Positions 31,355-44,400 of a stretch of 64,000 bases of DNA are shown here, one piece after another. The stretch is from the NCBI GenBank assembly GCA_964016885.1, contig OZ024740.1, positions 204,360,429 through 204,424,428 on the forward strand. Direction: 5' to 3'. The notes beneath the pieces were generated by a model, which made no database searches, was not told the origin of the DNA, and was given only the letters and a program-made list of their open reading frames with translations. Source of the stretch: Eledone cirrhosa. Its lineage: Eukaryota; Mollusca; Cephalopoda; Octopoda; Eledonidae. The translations under genes were made by a program, and so were the position numbers. The stretch's first letter is position 1; each line of letters begins with the position of its first letter.

Positions 31355-34300
31355 CTCAGACGTGGCTGTGTTATTAAGGAGTTTGTTATAGCCCCAGATC
31401 GGCTGTGTTGTTAAGGAGTTCGTTATCGACACAGACGGTGCTGTGTTATTAAGGAGTTTATTATAGACCCAGACGTGGCTGTGTTATTAAGGGGTTTCTT
31501 ATAGACCCAGACGTGGCTGTGTTATTAAGGAGTTTATTATAGACCCAGACGTGGCGGTGTTGTAAAGGAGTTCGTTATAGACCCAGACGTGGCTGTGTTA
31601 TTAAGGAGTTTATTATAGACCCAGACGTGGCTGTGTTATTAAGGAGTTTGTTATAGACCCAGACGTGGCTGTGTTGTTAAGGAGTTTGTTATAGACCATG
31701 ACGTGGCTGTGTTGTTAAGGAGTTCGTTATAGACACAGAAGGGGCTGTGTTGTTAAGGAGTTCATTATAGACCCAGACGTGGCTGTGTTGTTAAGGAGTT
31801 TGTTATAGACCCAGACGTGGCTGTGTTATAGACCCAGACGTGGCTATGTTATTAAGAAGTTTCTTATAGACCCAGACGTGGCTGTGTTGTTAAGGAGTTT
31901 GTTATAGACTCAGACGTGGCTGTGTTATTAAGGAGTTTGTTATAGCCCCAGATCGGCTGTGTTGTTAAGGAGTTCGTTATAGACACAGACGGGGCTGTGT
32001 TATTAAGGAGTTTATTATAGACCCAGACGTGGCTGTGTTATTAATGGTTTCTCATAGACCCAGGCGTGGCTGTGTTATTAAGGAGTTTATTATAGACCCA
32101 GACGTGGCTGCGTTGTTAAGGAGTTCGTTATAGACCCAGAGGTGGCTGTGTTATTAAGGAGTTTATTATAGACCCAGACATGGCTGTGTTGTTAAGGAGT
32201 TTGTTATAGACCCAGACGTGGTTGTGTTGTTAAGGAGTTTGTTATAGACCCAGACGTGGCCGTGTTGTTAAGGCGTTTGTTATAGACACTGACGTGATTG
32301 TGTTGTTAAGGAGTTCGTTATCGACCCAGGCTTGGCTGTGTTATTAAGGAGTTTCTTATAGACCCAGAGGTGGCTGTGTTATTAAGGAGATTCTTATAGA
32401 CCCAGACGTGGCTGTGTTATTAAGGAGTTAGTTATAGACCCAGACGTGGCTGTGTTGTTAAGGAGTTCGTTATAGACGCAGACGTGGCTGTGTTGCTAAG
32501 GAGTTCATTATAGACTCAGACGTGGCTGTGTTATTAAGGAGTTTATTATAGACCCAGACGTGGCTGTGTTATTAACGGGTTTCTTATAGACCCAGACGTG
32601 GCTGTGTTATTAAGGAGTTTATGATACACCCAGACGTGACTGTGTTGTTAAGGAGTTCGTTATAGACACAGACGTGGCTGTGTTATTAAGGAGTTTGTTA
32701 TAGACCCAGACGTGGCTGTGTTGTTAAGGAGTTCGTTATAGACGCAGACGGGGCTGTGTTGTTAAGGAGTTTATTATAGACCCAGACGTGGCTGTGTTAT
32801 TAAGGGGTTTCTTATAGACCCAGACGTGGCTGTGTTATTAAGGAGTTTATTATAGACCCAGACGTTTCGGTGTTGTTAAGGAGTTCGTTATAGACCCAGA
32901 CGTGGCTGTGTTATTAAGGACTGTATTATAGACCCCAGACGTAGCTGTGTTGTTAAGGAGTTCGTTATAGACCCAGACGTGGCTGTGTTATTAAGGAGTT
33001 TATTATAGACCCAGACGTGGCTGTGTTATTATGGAGTTTGTTATAGACCCAGACGTGGCTGTGTTGTTAAGGAGTTCGTTATAGACGCAGACGGGGCTGT
33101 GTTATTAAGGAGTTTCTTATAGACCCAGACGTGGCTGTGTTATTAAGGAGTTTGTTATAGCCCCAGATCGGCTGTGTTGTTAAGGAGTTCGTTATAGACA
33201 CAGACGGGGCTGTGATATTAAGGTGTTTATTATAGACCCAGACGTGGCTGTGTTATTAAGGGGTTTCTTATAGACCCAGACGTGGCTGTGTTATTAAGGA
33301 GTTTATTATAGACCCAGACGTGGCGGTGTTGTTAAGGAGTTCGTTATAGACCCAGACGTGGCTGTGTTATTAAGGACTTTATTATAGACCCAGACGTAGC
33401 TGTGTTGTTAAGTAGTTCGATATAGACCCAGACGTGGCTGTGTTATTAAGAAGTTTATTTTACACCCAGACGTAACTGTGTTGTTAAGGAGTTCGTTATA
33501 GACCCAGACGTGGCTATGTTATTAAGGAGTTCGTTATAGACCCAGACGCGGCTGCGTTATTAAGGAGTTTATTATCGAACCAGACGTGGCTGTGTTGTTA
33601 AGGAGTTCGTTATAGACACAGACGGGGCTGTGTTATTAAGGAGTTTATTATAGACCCAGACGTGGCTGTGTTGTTAAGGAGTTCGTTATAGACACAGATG
33701 GGGCTGTATTATTAAGGAGTTTATTATACACCCAGACGTGACTGTGTTGTTAAGGAGTTTATTATAGACCCAGACTATGGCTGTGTTATTAAGGAGTTTA
33801 TTATAGACCCAGATGTGTCTGTGTTGTTAAGGTGTTCATTATAGACCCAAAACTGGCTGTGTTATTAAGGAGTTCGTTATAGACACAGATGGGGCTGTCT
33901 TGTTAAGGGGTTTATTATAGACCCAGACGTGGCTGTGTTATTAACGGGTTTCTTATAAACCCAGACGTGGCTGTGTTATTAAGGAGTTTATTATAGACCC
34001 AGACGTGGCGGTGTTATTAAGGAGTTCGTTATAGACCCAGACGTGGCTATGTTATTAAGGAGTTTATTATAGACCCAGACGTGGCTGTGTTATTAAGGAG
34101 TTTGTTATAGACCCAGACGTGGCTGTGTTGTTAAGGAGTTCGTTATAGACGCAGACGGGGCTGTGTTATTAAGGAGTTTCTTATAGACCCAGACGTAGCT
34201 GTGTTATTAAGGAGTTTGTTATAGCCCCAGATCGGCTGTGTTGTTAAGGAGTTCGTTATAGACACAGACGGGGCTGTGATATTAAGGTGTTTATTATAGA

Positions 34301-37300
34301 CCCAGACGTGGCTGTGTTATTAAGGGGTTTCTTATAGACCCAGACGTGGCTGTGTTATTAAGGAGTTTATTATAGACCCAGACGTGGCGGTGTTGTTAAG
34401 GAGTTCGTTATAGACCCAGACGTGGCTGTGTTATTAAGGACTTTATTATAGACCCAGACGTAGCTGTGTTGTTAAGGAGTTCGTTATAGACCCAGACGTG
34501 GCTGTGTTATTAAGAAGTTTATTATACACCCAGACGTAACTGTGTTGTTAAGGAGTTCGTTATAGACCCAGACGTGGCTATGTTATTAAGGAGTTCGTTA
34601 TAGACCCAGACGCGGCTGCGTTATTAAGGAGTTTATTATCGAACCAGACGTGGCTGTGTTGTTAAGGAGTTCGTTATAGACACAGACGGGGCTGTGTTAT
34701 TAAGGAGTTTATTATAGACCCAGACGTGGCTGTGTTGTTAAGGAGTTCGTTTTAGACACAGACGGGGCTGTGTTATTAAGGAGTTTATTATAGACCCAGA
34801 CGTGGCTGTGTTGTTAAGGAGTTCGTTATAGACACAGATGGGGCTGTACCCGCCGAGGTTAACTTTGCCTTTCATCCTTACGGGGTCGATAAAATGAAGT
34901 ACCAGTAATACACTGGGTAATTGCTGGCCTTGTGCCTAACGTAGAAACAATTATTAAGGAGTTTATTATACACCCAAACGTGACTGTGTTGTTAAGTAGT
35001 TTATTATAGACCCAGACTATGGCTGTGTTATAAACGAGTTTATTATAGACCCAGATGTCTCTGTGTTGTTAAGATGTTCATTATAGACCCAAAACTGGCT
35101 GTGTTATTAAGGAGTTCGTTATAGACACAGATGGGGCTGTGTTGTTAAGGAGTTCATTATAGACCCAGACGTGGCTGTGTTGTTAAGGAGTTTCTTATAG
35201 ACCCAGACGTGGCTGTGTTATTAAGGAGTTTGTTATAGCCCCAGATCGGCTGTGTTGTTAAGGAGTTCGTTATAGACACAGACGGGGCTGTGTTATTAAG
35301 GAGTTTATTATAGACCCAGACGTGGCTGTGTTATTAAGGGGTTTCTGATAGACCCAGACGTGGCTGTGTTATTAAGGAGTTTATTATAGACCCAGACGTT
35401 GCTGTGTTATTAAGGAGTTTATTATAGACCCAGACGTGGCGGTGTTGTTAAGGAGTTCGTTATAGACGCAGACGGGGCTGTGTTGTTAAGGAGTTTATTA
35501 TAGACCCAGACGTGGCTGTGTTATTAAGGACTTTATTATAGACCCAGACGTAGCTGTGTTGTTAAGGAGTTCGTTATAGACCCAGACGTGTCTGTGTTAT
35601 TAAGGACTTTATTATAGACCCAGACGTAGCTGTGTTGTTAAGGAGTTCGTTATAGACCCAGTCGTGGCTGTGTTATTAAGAAGTTTATTATACACCCAGA
35701 CGTAACTGTGTTGTTAAGGAGTTCGTTATAGACCCAGACGTGGCTATGTTATTAAGGAGTTCGTTATAGACCCAGACGCGGCTGCGTTATTAAGGAGTTT
35801 ATTATCGAACCAGACGTGGCTGTGTTGTTAAGGAGTTCGTTATAGACACAGACGGGGCTGTGTTATTAAGGAGTTTATTATAGACCCAGACGTGGCTGTG
35901 TTGTTAAGGAGTTCGTTATAGACACAGATGGGGCTGTATTATTAAGGAGATTATTATACACCCAGACGTGACTGTGTTGTTAAGGAGTTTATTATAGACC
36001 CAGACTATGGCTGTGTTATTAAGGAGTTTATTATAGACCCAGATGTGTCTGTGTTGTTAAGGTGTTCATTATAGACCCAAAACTGGCTGTGTTATTAAGG
36101 AGTTCGTTATAGACACAGATGGGGCTGTGTTGTTAAGGAGTTTATTATAGACCCAGACGTGGCTGTGTTATTAACGGGTTTCTTATAGACCCAGACGTGG
36201 CTGTGTTATTAAGGAGTTTATTATAGACCCAGACGTGGCGGTGTTGTTAAGGAGTTCGTTATAGACCCAGACGTGGCTGTGTTATTAAGGAGTTTATTAT
36301 AGACCCAGACGTGGCTGTGTTATTAAGGAGTTTGTTATAGACCCAGACGTGGCTGTGTTGTTAAGGAGTTCGTTATAGACGCAGACGGGGCTGTGTTATT
36401 AAGGAGTTTCTTATAGACCCAGACGTAGCTGTGTTATTAAGGAGTTTGTTATAGCCTCAGATCGGCTGTGTTGTTAAGGAGTTCGTTATAGACACAGACG
36501 GGGCTGTGATATTAAGGTGTTTATTATAGACCCAGACGTGGCTGTTATTAAGGGGTTTCTTATAGACCCAGACGTGGCTGTGTTATTAAGGAGTTTATTA
36601 TAGACCCAGACGTGGCGGTGTTGTTAAGGAGTTCGTTATAGACCCAGACGTGGCTGTGTTATTAAGGACTTTATTATAGACCCAGACGTAACTGTGTTGT
36701 TAAGGAGTTCGTTAAAGACCCAGACGTGGCTATGTTATTAAGGAGTTCGTTATAGACCCAGACGCGGCTGCGTTATTAAGGAGTTTATTATCGAACCAGA
36801 CGTGGCTGTGTTGTTAAGGAGTTCGTTATAGACACAGACGGGGCTGTGTTATTAAGGAGTCTATTATAGACCCAGACGTGGCTGTGTTGTTAAGGAGTTC
36901 GTTATAGACACAGACGGGGCTGTGTTATTAAGGAGTTTATTATAGACCCAGACGTGGCTGTGTTGTTAAGGAGTTCGTTATAGACACAGATGGGGCTGTA
37001 TTATTAAGGAGTTTATTATACACCCAGACGTGACTGTGTTGCTAAGGAGTTCGTTATAGACACAGACGTGGCTGTGTTATTAAGGAGTTTGTTATAGACC
37101 CAGACGTGGCTGTGTTGTTAAGGATTCGTTATAGACGCAAACGGGGCTGTGTTGTTAAGGAGTTTATTATAGACCCAGACGTGGCTGTGTTATTAAGGAG
37201 TTCGTTATAGACACAGACGGGGCTGTGTTATTAAGGAGTCTATTATAGACCCAGACGTGGCTGTGTTGTTAAGGAGTTCGTTATAGACACAGACGGGGCT

Positions 37301-40300
37301 GTGTTATTAAGGAGTTTATTATAGACCCAGACGTGGCTGTGTTATTAACGGGTTTCTTATAGACCCAGACGTGGCTGTGTTATTAAGGAGTTTATGATAC
37401 ACCCAGACGTGACTGTGTTGTTAAAGAGTTCGTTATAGACACAGACGTGGCTGTGTTATTAAGGAGTTTGTTATAGACCCAGACGTGGCTGTGTTGTTAA
37501 GGAGTTCGTTATAGACGCAGACGGGGCTGTGTTGTTAAGGAGTTTATTATAGACCCAGACGTGGCTGTGTTATTAAGGAGTTCGTTATAGACCCAGACGT
37601 GGCTGTGTTGTTAATGAGTTCGTTATAGACACAGACGGAGCTGTGATATCAAGGTGTTTATTATAGACCCAGACGTGGCTGTGTTATTAAGGGGTTTCTT
37701 ATAGAGCCAGACGTGGCTGTGTTATTAAGGAGTTTATTATAGACCCAAACGTTTCGGTGTTGTTAAGGAGTTCGTTATAGACCCAGACGTGGCTGTGTTA
37801 TTAAGGACTGTATTATAGACCCCAGACGTAGCTGTGTTGTTAAGGAGTTCGTTATAGACCCAGACGTGGCTGTGTTATTAAGGAGTTTGTTATAGACCCA
37901 GACGTGGCTGTGTTGTTAAGGAGTTCGTTATAGACGCAGACGGGGCTGTGTTATTAAGGAGTTTCTTATAGACCCAGACGTGGCTGTGTTATTAAGGAGT
38001 TTGTTATAGCCCCAGATCGGCTGTGTTGTTAAGGAGTTCGTTATAGACACAGACGGGGCTGTGATATTAAGGTGTTTATTATAGACCCAGACGTGGCTGT
38101 GTTATTAAGGGGTTTCTTATAGACCCAGACGTGGCTGTGTTATTAAGGAGTTTATTATAGACCCAGACGTGGCGGTGTTGTTAAGGAGTTCGTTATAGAC
38201 CCAGACGTGGCTGTGTTATTAAGGACTTTATTATAGACCCAGACGTAGCTGTGTTGTTAAGGAGTTCGATATAGACCCAGACGTGGCTGTGTTATTAAGA
38301 AGTTTATTATACACCCAGACGTAACTGTATTGTTAAGGAGTTCGTTATAGACCCAGACGTGGCTATGTTATTAAGGAGTTCGTTATAGACCCAGACGCGG
38401 CTGCGTTATTAAGGAGTTTATTATCGAACCAGACGTGGCTGTGTTGTTAAGGAGTTCGTTATAGACACAGACGGGGCTGTGTTATTAAGGAGTTTATTAT
38501 AGACCCAGACGTGGCTGTGTTGTTAAGGAGTTCGTTATAGACACAGATGGGGCTGTATTATTAAGGAGTTTATTATACACCCAGACGTGACTGTGTTGTT
38601 AAGGAGTTTATTATAGACCCAGACTATGGCTGTGTTATTAAGGAGTTTATTATAGACCCAGATGTGTCTGTGTTGTTAAGGTGTTCATTATAGACCCAAA
38701 ACTGGCTGTGTTATTAAGGAGTTCGTTATAGACACAGATGGGGCTGTGTTGTTAAGGGGTTTATTATAGACCCAGACGTGGCTGTGTTATTAACGGGTTT
38801 CTTATAAACCCAGACGTGGCTGTGTTATTAAGGAGTTTATTATAGACCCAGACGTGGCGGTGTTGTTAAGGAGTTCGTTATAGACCCAGACGTGGCTATG
38901 TTATTAAGGAGTTTATTATAGACCCAGACGTGGCTGTGTTATTAAGGAGTTTGTTATAGACCCAGACGTGGCTGTGTTGTTAAGGAGTTCGTTATAGACG
39001 CAGACGGGGCTGTGTTGTTAAGGAGTTTCTTATAGACCCAGACGTAGCTGTGTTATTAAGGAGTTTGTTATAGCCCCAGATCGGCTGTGTTGTTAAGGAG
39101 TTCGTTATAGACACAGACGGGGCTGTGATATTAAGGTGTTTATTATAGACCCAGACGTGGCTGTGTTATTAAGGAGTTCGTTATAGACACAGACGGGGCT
39201 GTGTTATTAAGGAGTCTATTATAGACCCAGACGTGGCTGTGTTGTTAAGGAGTTCGTTATAGACACAGACGGGGCTGTGTTATTAAGGAGTTTATTATAG
39301 ACCCAGACGTGGCTGTGTTATTAACGGGTTTCATATAGACCCAGACGTGGCTGTGTTATTAAGGAGTTTATGATACACCCAGACGTGACTGTGTTGTTAA
39401 GGAGTTCGTTATAGACACAGACGTGGCTGTGTTATTAAGGAGTTTGTTATAGACCCAGACGTGGCTGTGTTGTTAAGGATTTCGTTATAGACGCAGACGG
39501 GGCTGTGTTGTTAAGGAGTTTATTATAGACCCAGACGTGGCTGTGTTATTAAGGAGTTCGTTATAGACCCAGACGTGGCTGTGTTGTTAATGAGTTCGTT
39601 ATAGACACAGACGGGGCTGTGATATCAAGGTGTTTATTATAGACCCAGACGTGGCTGTGTTATTAAGGGGTTTCTTATAGAGCCAGACGTGGCTGTGTTA
39701 TTAAGGAGTTTATTATAGACCCAGACGTTTCGGTGTTGTTAAGGAGTTCGTTATAGACCCAGACGTGGCTGTGTTATTAAGGACTGTATTATAGACCCCA
39801 GACGTAGCTGTGTTGTTAAGGAGTTCGTTATAGACCCAGACGTGGCTGTGTTATTAAGGAGTTTGTTATAGACCCAGACGTGGCTGTGTTGTTAAGGAGT
39901 TCGTTATAGACGCAGACGGGGCTGTGTTATTAAGGAGTTTCTTATAGACCCAGACGTGGCTGTGTTATTAAGAAGTTTGTTATAGCCCCAGATCGGCTGT
40001 GTTGTTAAGGAGTTCGTTATAGACACAGACGGGGCTGTGATATTAAGGTGTTTATTATAGACCCAGACGTGGCTGTGTTATTAAGGGGTTTCTTATAGAC
40101 CCAGACGTGGCTGTGTTATTAAGTAGTTTATTATAGACCCAGACGTGGCGGTGTTGTTAAGTACTTCGTTATACACCCAGACGTGGCTGTGTTATTAAGG
40201 AGTTCGTTATAGACACAGATGGGGCTGTGTTGTTAAGGAGTTCATTATAGACCCAGACGTGGCTGTGTTGTTAAGGAGTTTCTTATAGACCCAGACGTGG

Positions 40301-41416
40301 CTGTGTTATAGACCCAGACGTGGCTATGTTATTAAGAAGTTTCTTATAGACCCAGACGTGGCTGTGTTGTTAAGGAGTTTGTTATAGACTCAGACGTGGC
40401 TGTGTTATTAAGGAGTTTGTTATAGCCCCAGATCGGCTGTGTTGTTAAGGAGTTCGTTATAGACACAGACGGGGCTGTGTTATTAAGGAGTTTATTATAG
40501 ACCCAGACGTGGCTGTGTTATTAAGGGGTTTCTGATAGACCCAGACATGGCTGTGTTATTAAGGAGTTTATTATAGACCCAGACGTTGCTGTGTTATTAA
40601 GGAGTTTATTATAGACCCAGACGTGGCGGTGTTGTTAAGGAGTTCGTTATAGACGCAGACGGGGCTGTGTTGTTAAGGAGTTTATTATAGACCCAGACGT
40701 GGCTGTGTTATTAAGGACTTTATTATAGACCCAGACGTAGCTGTGTTGTTAAGGAGTTCGTTATAGACCCAGACGTGTCTGTGTTATTAAGGACTTTATT
40801 ATAGACCCAGACGTAGCTGTGTTGTTAAGGAGTTCGTTATAGACCCAGACGTGGCTGTGTTATTAAGAAGTTTATTATACACCCAGACGTAACTGTGTTG
40901 TTAAGGAGTTCGTTATAGACCCAGACGTGGCTATGTTATTAAGGAGTTCGTTATAGACCCAGACGCGGCTGCGTTATTAAGGAGTTTATTATCGAACCAG
41001 ACGTGGCTGTGTTGTTAAGGAGTTCGTTATAGACACAGACGGGGCTGTGTTATTAAGGAGTTTATTATAGACCCAGACGTGGCTGTGTTGTTAAGGAGTT
41101 CGTTATAGACACAGATGGGGTTGTATTATTAAGGAGTTTATTATACACCCAGACGTGACTGTGTTGTTAAGGAGTTTATTATAGACCCAGACTATGGCTG
41201 TGTTATTAAGGAGTTTATTATAGACCCAGATGTGTGTCTGTGTTGTTAAGGTGTTCATTATAGACCCAAAACTGGCTGTGTTATTAAGGAGTTCGTTATA
41301 GACACAGATGGGGCTGTGTTGTTAAGGAGTTTATTATAGACCCAGACGTGGCTGTGTTATTAACGGGTTTCTTATAGACCCAGACGTGGCTGTGTTATTA
41401 AGAAGTTTATTATAGA
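31355..41416. repeat. Copy 1 of a tandem duplication of about 10.06 kb
   Basis: Landmarks recur at a fixed offset of 10,062: cgttatcgacacagacgg at 31,421 and 41,483; aaggggctg at 31,739 and 41,801; atggagtttg at 33,031 and 43,093; the SINE insertion at 34,849 and 44,911; and gctgttatta at 36,541 and 46,603. After a one-base deletion near 37,124 in copy 1 the offset becomes 10,063 (gacgtaactgtattg at 38,318 and 48,381). Few base differences are visible, so the duplication is recent. Confidence 0.93.
34849..34950 (+). mobile_element. SINE 3' fragment inside the array (copy 1)
   Basis: About 100 bp, from cccgccgaggttaactttgc through 'cggggtcgataaaatgaagt' to gtagaaacaattatta. It replaces the junction between 'gggctgta' and 'aggagtttattata'. 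The SINE ATTATTA tail merges into the TTATTA of the unit. The tRNA-like head is absent. Confidence 0.9.
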
Positions 41417-44400
41417 CCCAGACGTGGCTGTGTTATTAAGGAGTTTGTTATAGCCCCAGATCGGCTGTGTTGTTAAGGAGTTCGTTATCGACACAGACGG
41501 TGCTGTGTTATTAAGGAGTTTATTATAGACCCAGACGTGGCTGTGTTATTAAGGGGTTTCTTATAGACCCAGACGTGGCTGTGTTATTAAGGAGTTTATT
41601 ATAGACCCAGACGTGGCGGTGTTGTAAAGGAGTTCGTTATAGACCCAGACGTGGCTGTGTTATTAAGGAGTTTATTATAGACCCAGACGTGGCTGTGTTA
41701 TTAAGGAGTTTGTTATAGACCCAGACGTGGCTGTGTTGTTAAGGAGTTTGTTATAGACCATGACGTGGCTGTGTTGTTAAGGAGTTCGTTATAGACACAG
41801 AAGGGGCTGTGTTGTTAAGGAGTTCATTATAGACCCAGACGTGGCTGTGTTGTTAAGGAGTTTGTTATAGACCCAGACGTGGCTGTGTTATAGACCCAGA
41901 CGTGGCTATGTTATTAAGAAGTTTCTTATAGACCCAGACGTGGCTGTGTTGTTAAGGAGTTTGTTATAGACTCAGACGTGGCTGTGTTATTAAGGAGTTT
42001 GTTATAGCCCCAGATCGGCTGTGTTGTTAAGGAGTTCGTTATAGACACAGACGGGGCTGTGTTATTAAGGAGTTTATTATAGACCCAGACGTGGCTGTGT
42101 TATTAATGGTTTCTCATAGACCCAGGCGTGGCTGTGTTATTAAGGAGTTTATTATAGACCCAGACGTGGCTGCGTTGTTAAGGAGTTCGTTATAGACCCA
42201 GAGGTGGCTGTGTTATTAAGGAGTTTATTATAGACCCAGACATGGCTGTGTTGTTAAGGAGTTTGTTATAGACCCAGACGTGGTTGTGTTGTTAAGGAGT
42301 TTGTTATAGACCCAGACGTGGCCGTGTTGTTAAGGCGTTTGTTATAGACACTGACGTGATTGTGTTGTTAAGGAGTTCGTTATCGACCCAGGCTTGGCTG
42401 TGTTATTAAGGAGTTTCTTATAGACCCAGAGGTGGCTGTGTTATTAAGGAGATTCTTATAGACCCAGACGTGGCTGTGTTATTAAGGAGTTAGTTATAGA
42501 CCCAGACGTGGCTGTGTTGTTAAGGAGTTCGTTATAGACGCAGACGTGGCTGTGTTGCTAAGGAGTTCATTATAGACTCAGACGTGGCTGTGTTATTAAG
42601 GAGTTTATTATAGACCCAGACGTGGCTGTGTTATTAACGGGTTTCTTATAGACCCAGACGTGGCTGTGTTATTAAGGAGTTTATGATACACCCAGACGTG
42701 ACTGTGTTGTTAAGGAGTTCGTTATAGACACAGACGTGGCTGTGTTATTAAGGAGTTTGTTATAGACCCAGACGTGGCTGTGTTGTTAAGGAGTTCGTTA
42801 TAGACGCAGACGGGGCTGTGTTGTTAAGGAGTTTATTATAGACCCAGACGTGGCTGTGTTATTAAGGGGTTTCTTATAGACCCAGACGTGGCTGTGTTAT
42901 TAAGGAGTTTATTATAGACCCAGACGTTTCGGTGTTGTTAAGGAGTTCGTTATAGACCCAGACGTGGCTGTGTTATTAAGGACTGTATTATAGACCCCAG
43001 ACGTAGCTGTGTTGTTAAGGAGTTCGTTATAGACCCAGACGTGGCTGTGTTATTAAGGAGTTTATTATAGACCCAGACGTGGCTGTGTTATTATGGAGTT
43101 TGTTATAGACCCAGACGTGGCTGTGTTGTTAAGGAGTTCGTTATAGACGCAGACGGGGCTGTGTTATTAAGGAGTTTCTTATAGACCCAGACGTGGCTGT
43201 GTTATTAAGGAGTTTGTTATAGCCCCAGATCGGCTGTGTTGTTAAGGAGTTCGTTATAGACACAGACGGGGCTGTGATATTAAGGTGTTTATTATAGACC
43301 CAGACGTGGCTGTGTTATTAAGGGGTTTCTTATAGACCCAGACGTGGCTGTGTTATTAAGGAGTTTATTATAGACCCAGACGTGGCGGTGTTGTTAAGGA
43401 GTTCGTTATAGACCCAGACGTGGCTGTGTTATTAAGGACTTTATTATAGACCCAGACGTAGCTGTGTTGTTAAGTAGTTCGATATAGACCCAGACGTGGC
43501 TGTGTTATTAAGAAGTTTATTTTACACCCAGACGTAACTGTGTTGTTAAGGAGTTCGTTATAGACCCAGACGTGGCTATGTTATTAAGGAGTTCGTTATA
43601 GACCCAGACGCGGCTGCGTTATTAAGGAGTTTATTATCGAACCAGACGTGGCTGTGTTGTTAAGGAGTTCGTTATAGACACAGACGGGGCTGTGTTATTA
43701 AGGAGTTTATTATAGACCCAGACGTGGCTGTGTTGTTAAGGAGTTCGTTATAGACACAGATGGGGCTGTATTATTAAGGAGTTTATTATACACCCAGACG
43801 TGACTGTGTTGTTAAGGAGTTTATTATAGACCCAGACTATGGCTGTGTTATTAAGGAGTTTATTATAGACCCAGATGTGTCTGTGTTGTTAAGGTGTTCA
43901 TTATAGACCCAAAACTGGCTGTGTTATTAAGGAGTTCGTTATAGACACAGATGGGGCTGTCTTGTTAAGGGGTTTATTATAGACCCAGACGTGGCTGTGT
44001 TATTAACGGGTTTCTTATAAACCCAGACGTGGCTGTGTTATTAAGGAGTTTATTATAGACCCAGACGTGGCGGTGTTGTTAAGGAGTTCGTTATAGACCC
44101 AGACGTGGCTATGTTATTAAGGAGTTTATTATAGACCCAGACGTGGCTGTGTTATTAAGGAGTTTGTTATAGACCCAGACGTGGCTGTGTTGTTAAGGAG
44201 TTCGTTATAGACGCAGACGGGGCTGTGTTATTAAGGAGTTTCTTATAGACCCAGACGTAGCTGTGTTATTAAGGAGTTTGTTATAGCCCCAGATCGGCTG
44301 TGTTGTTAAGGAGTTCGTTATAGACACAGACGGGGCTGTGATATTAAGGTGTTTATTATAGACCCAGACGTGGCTGTGTTATTAAGGGGTTTCTTATAGA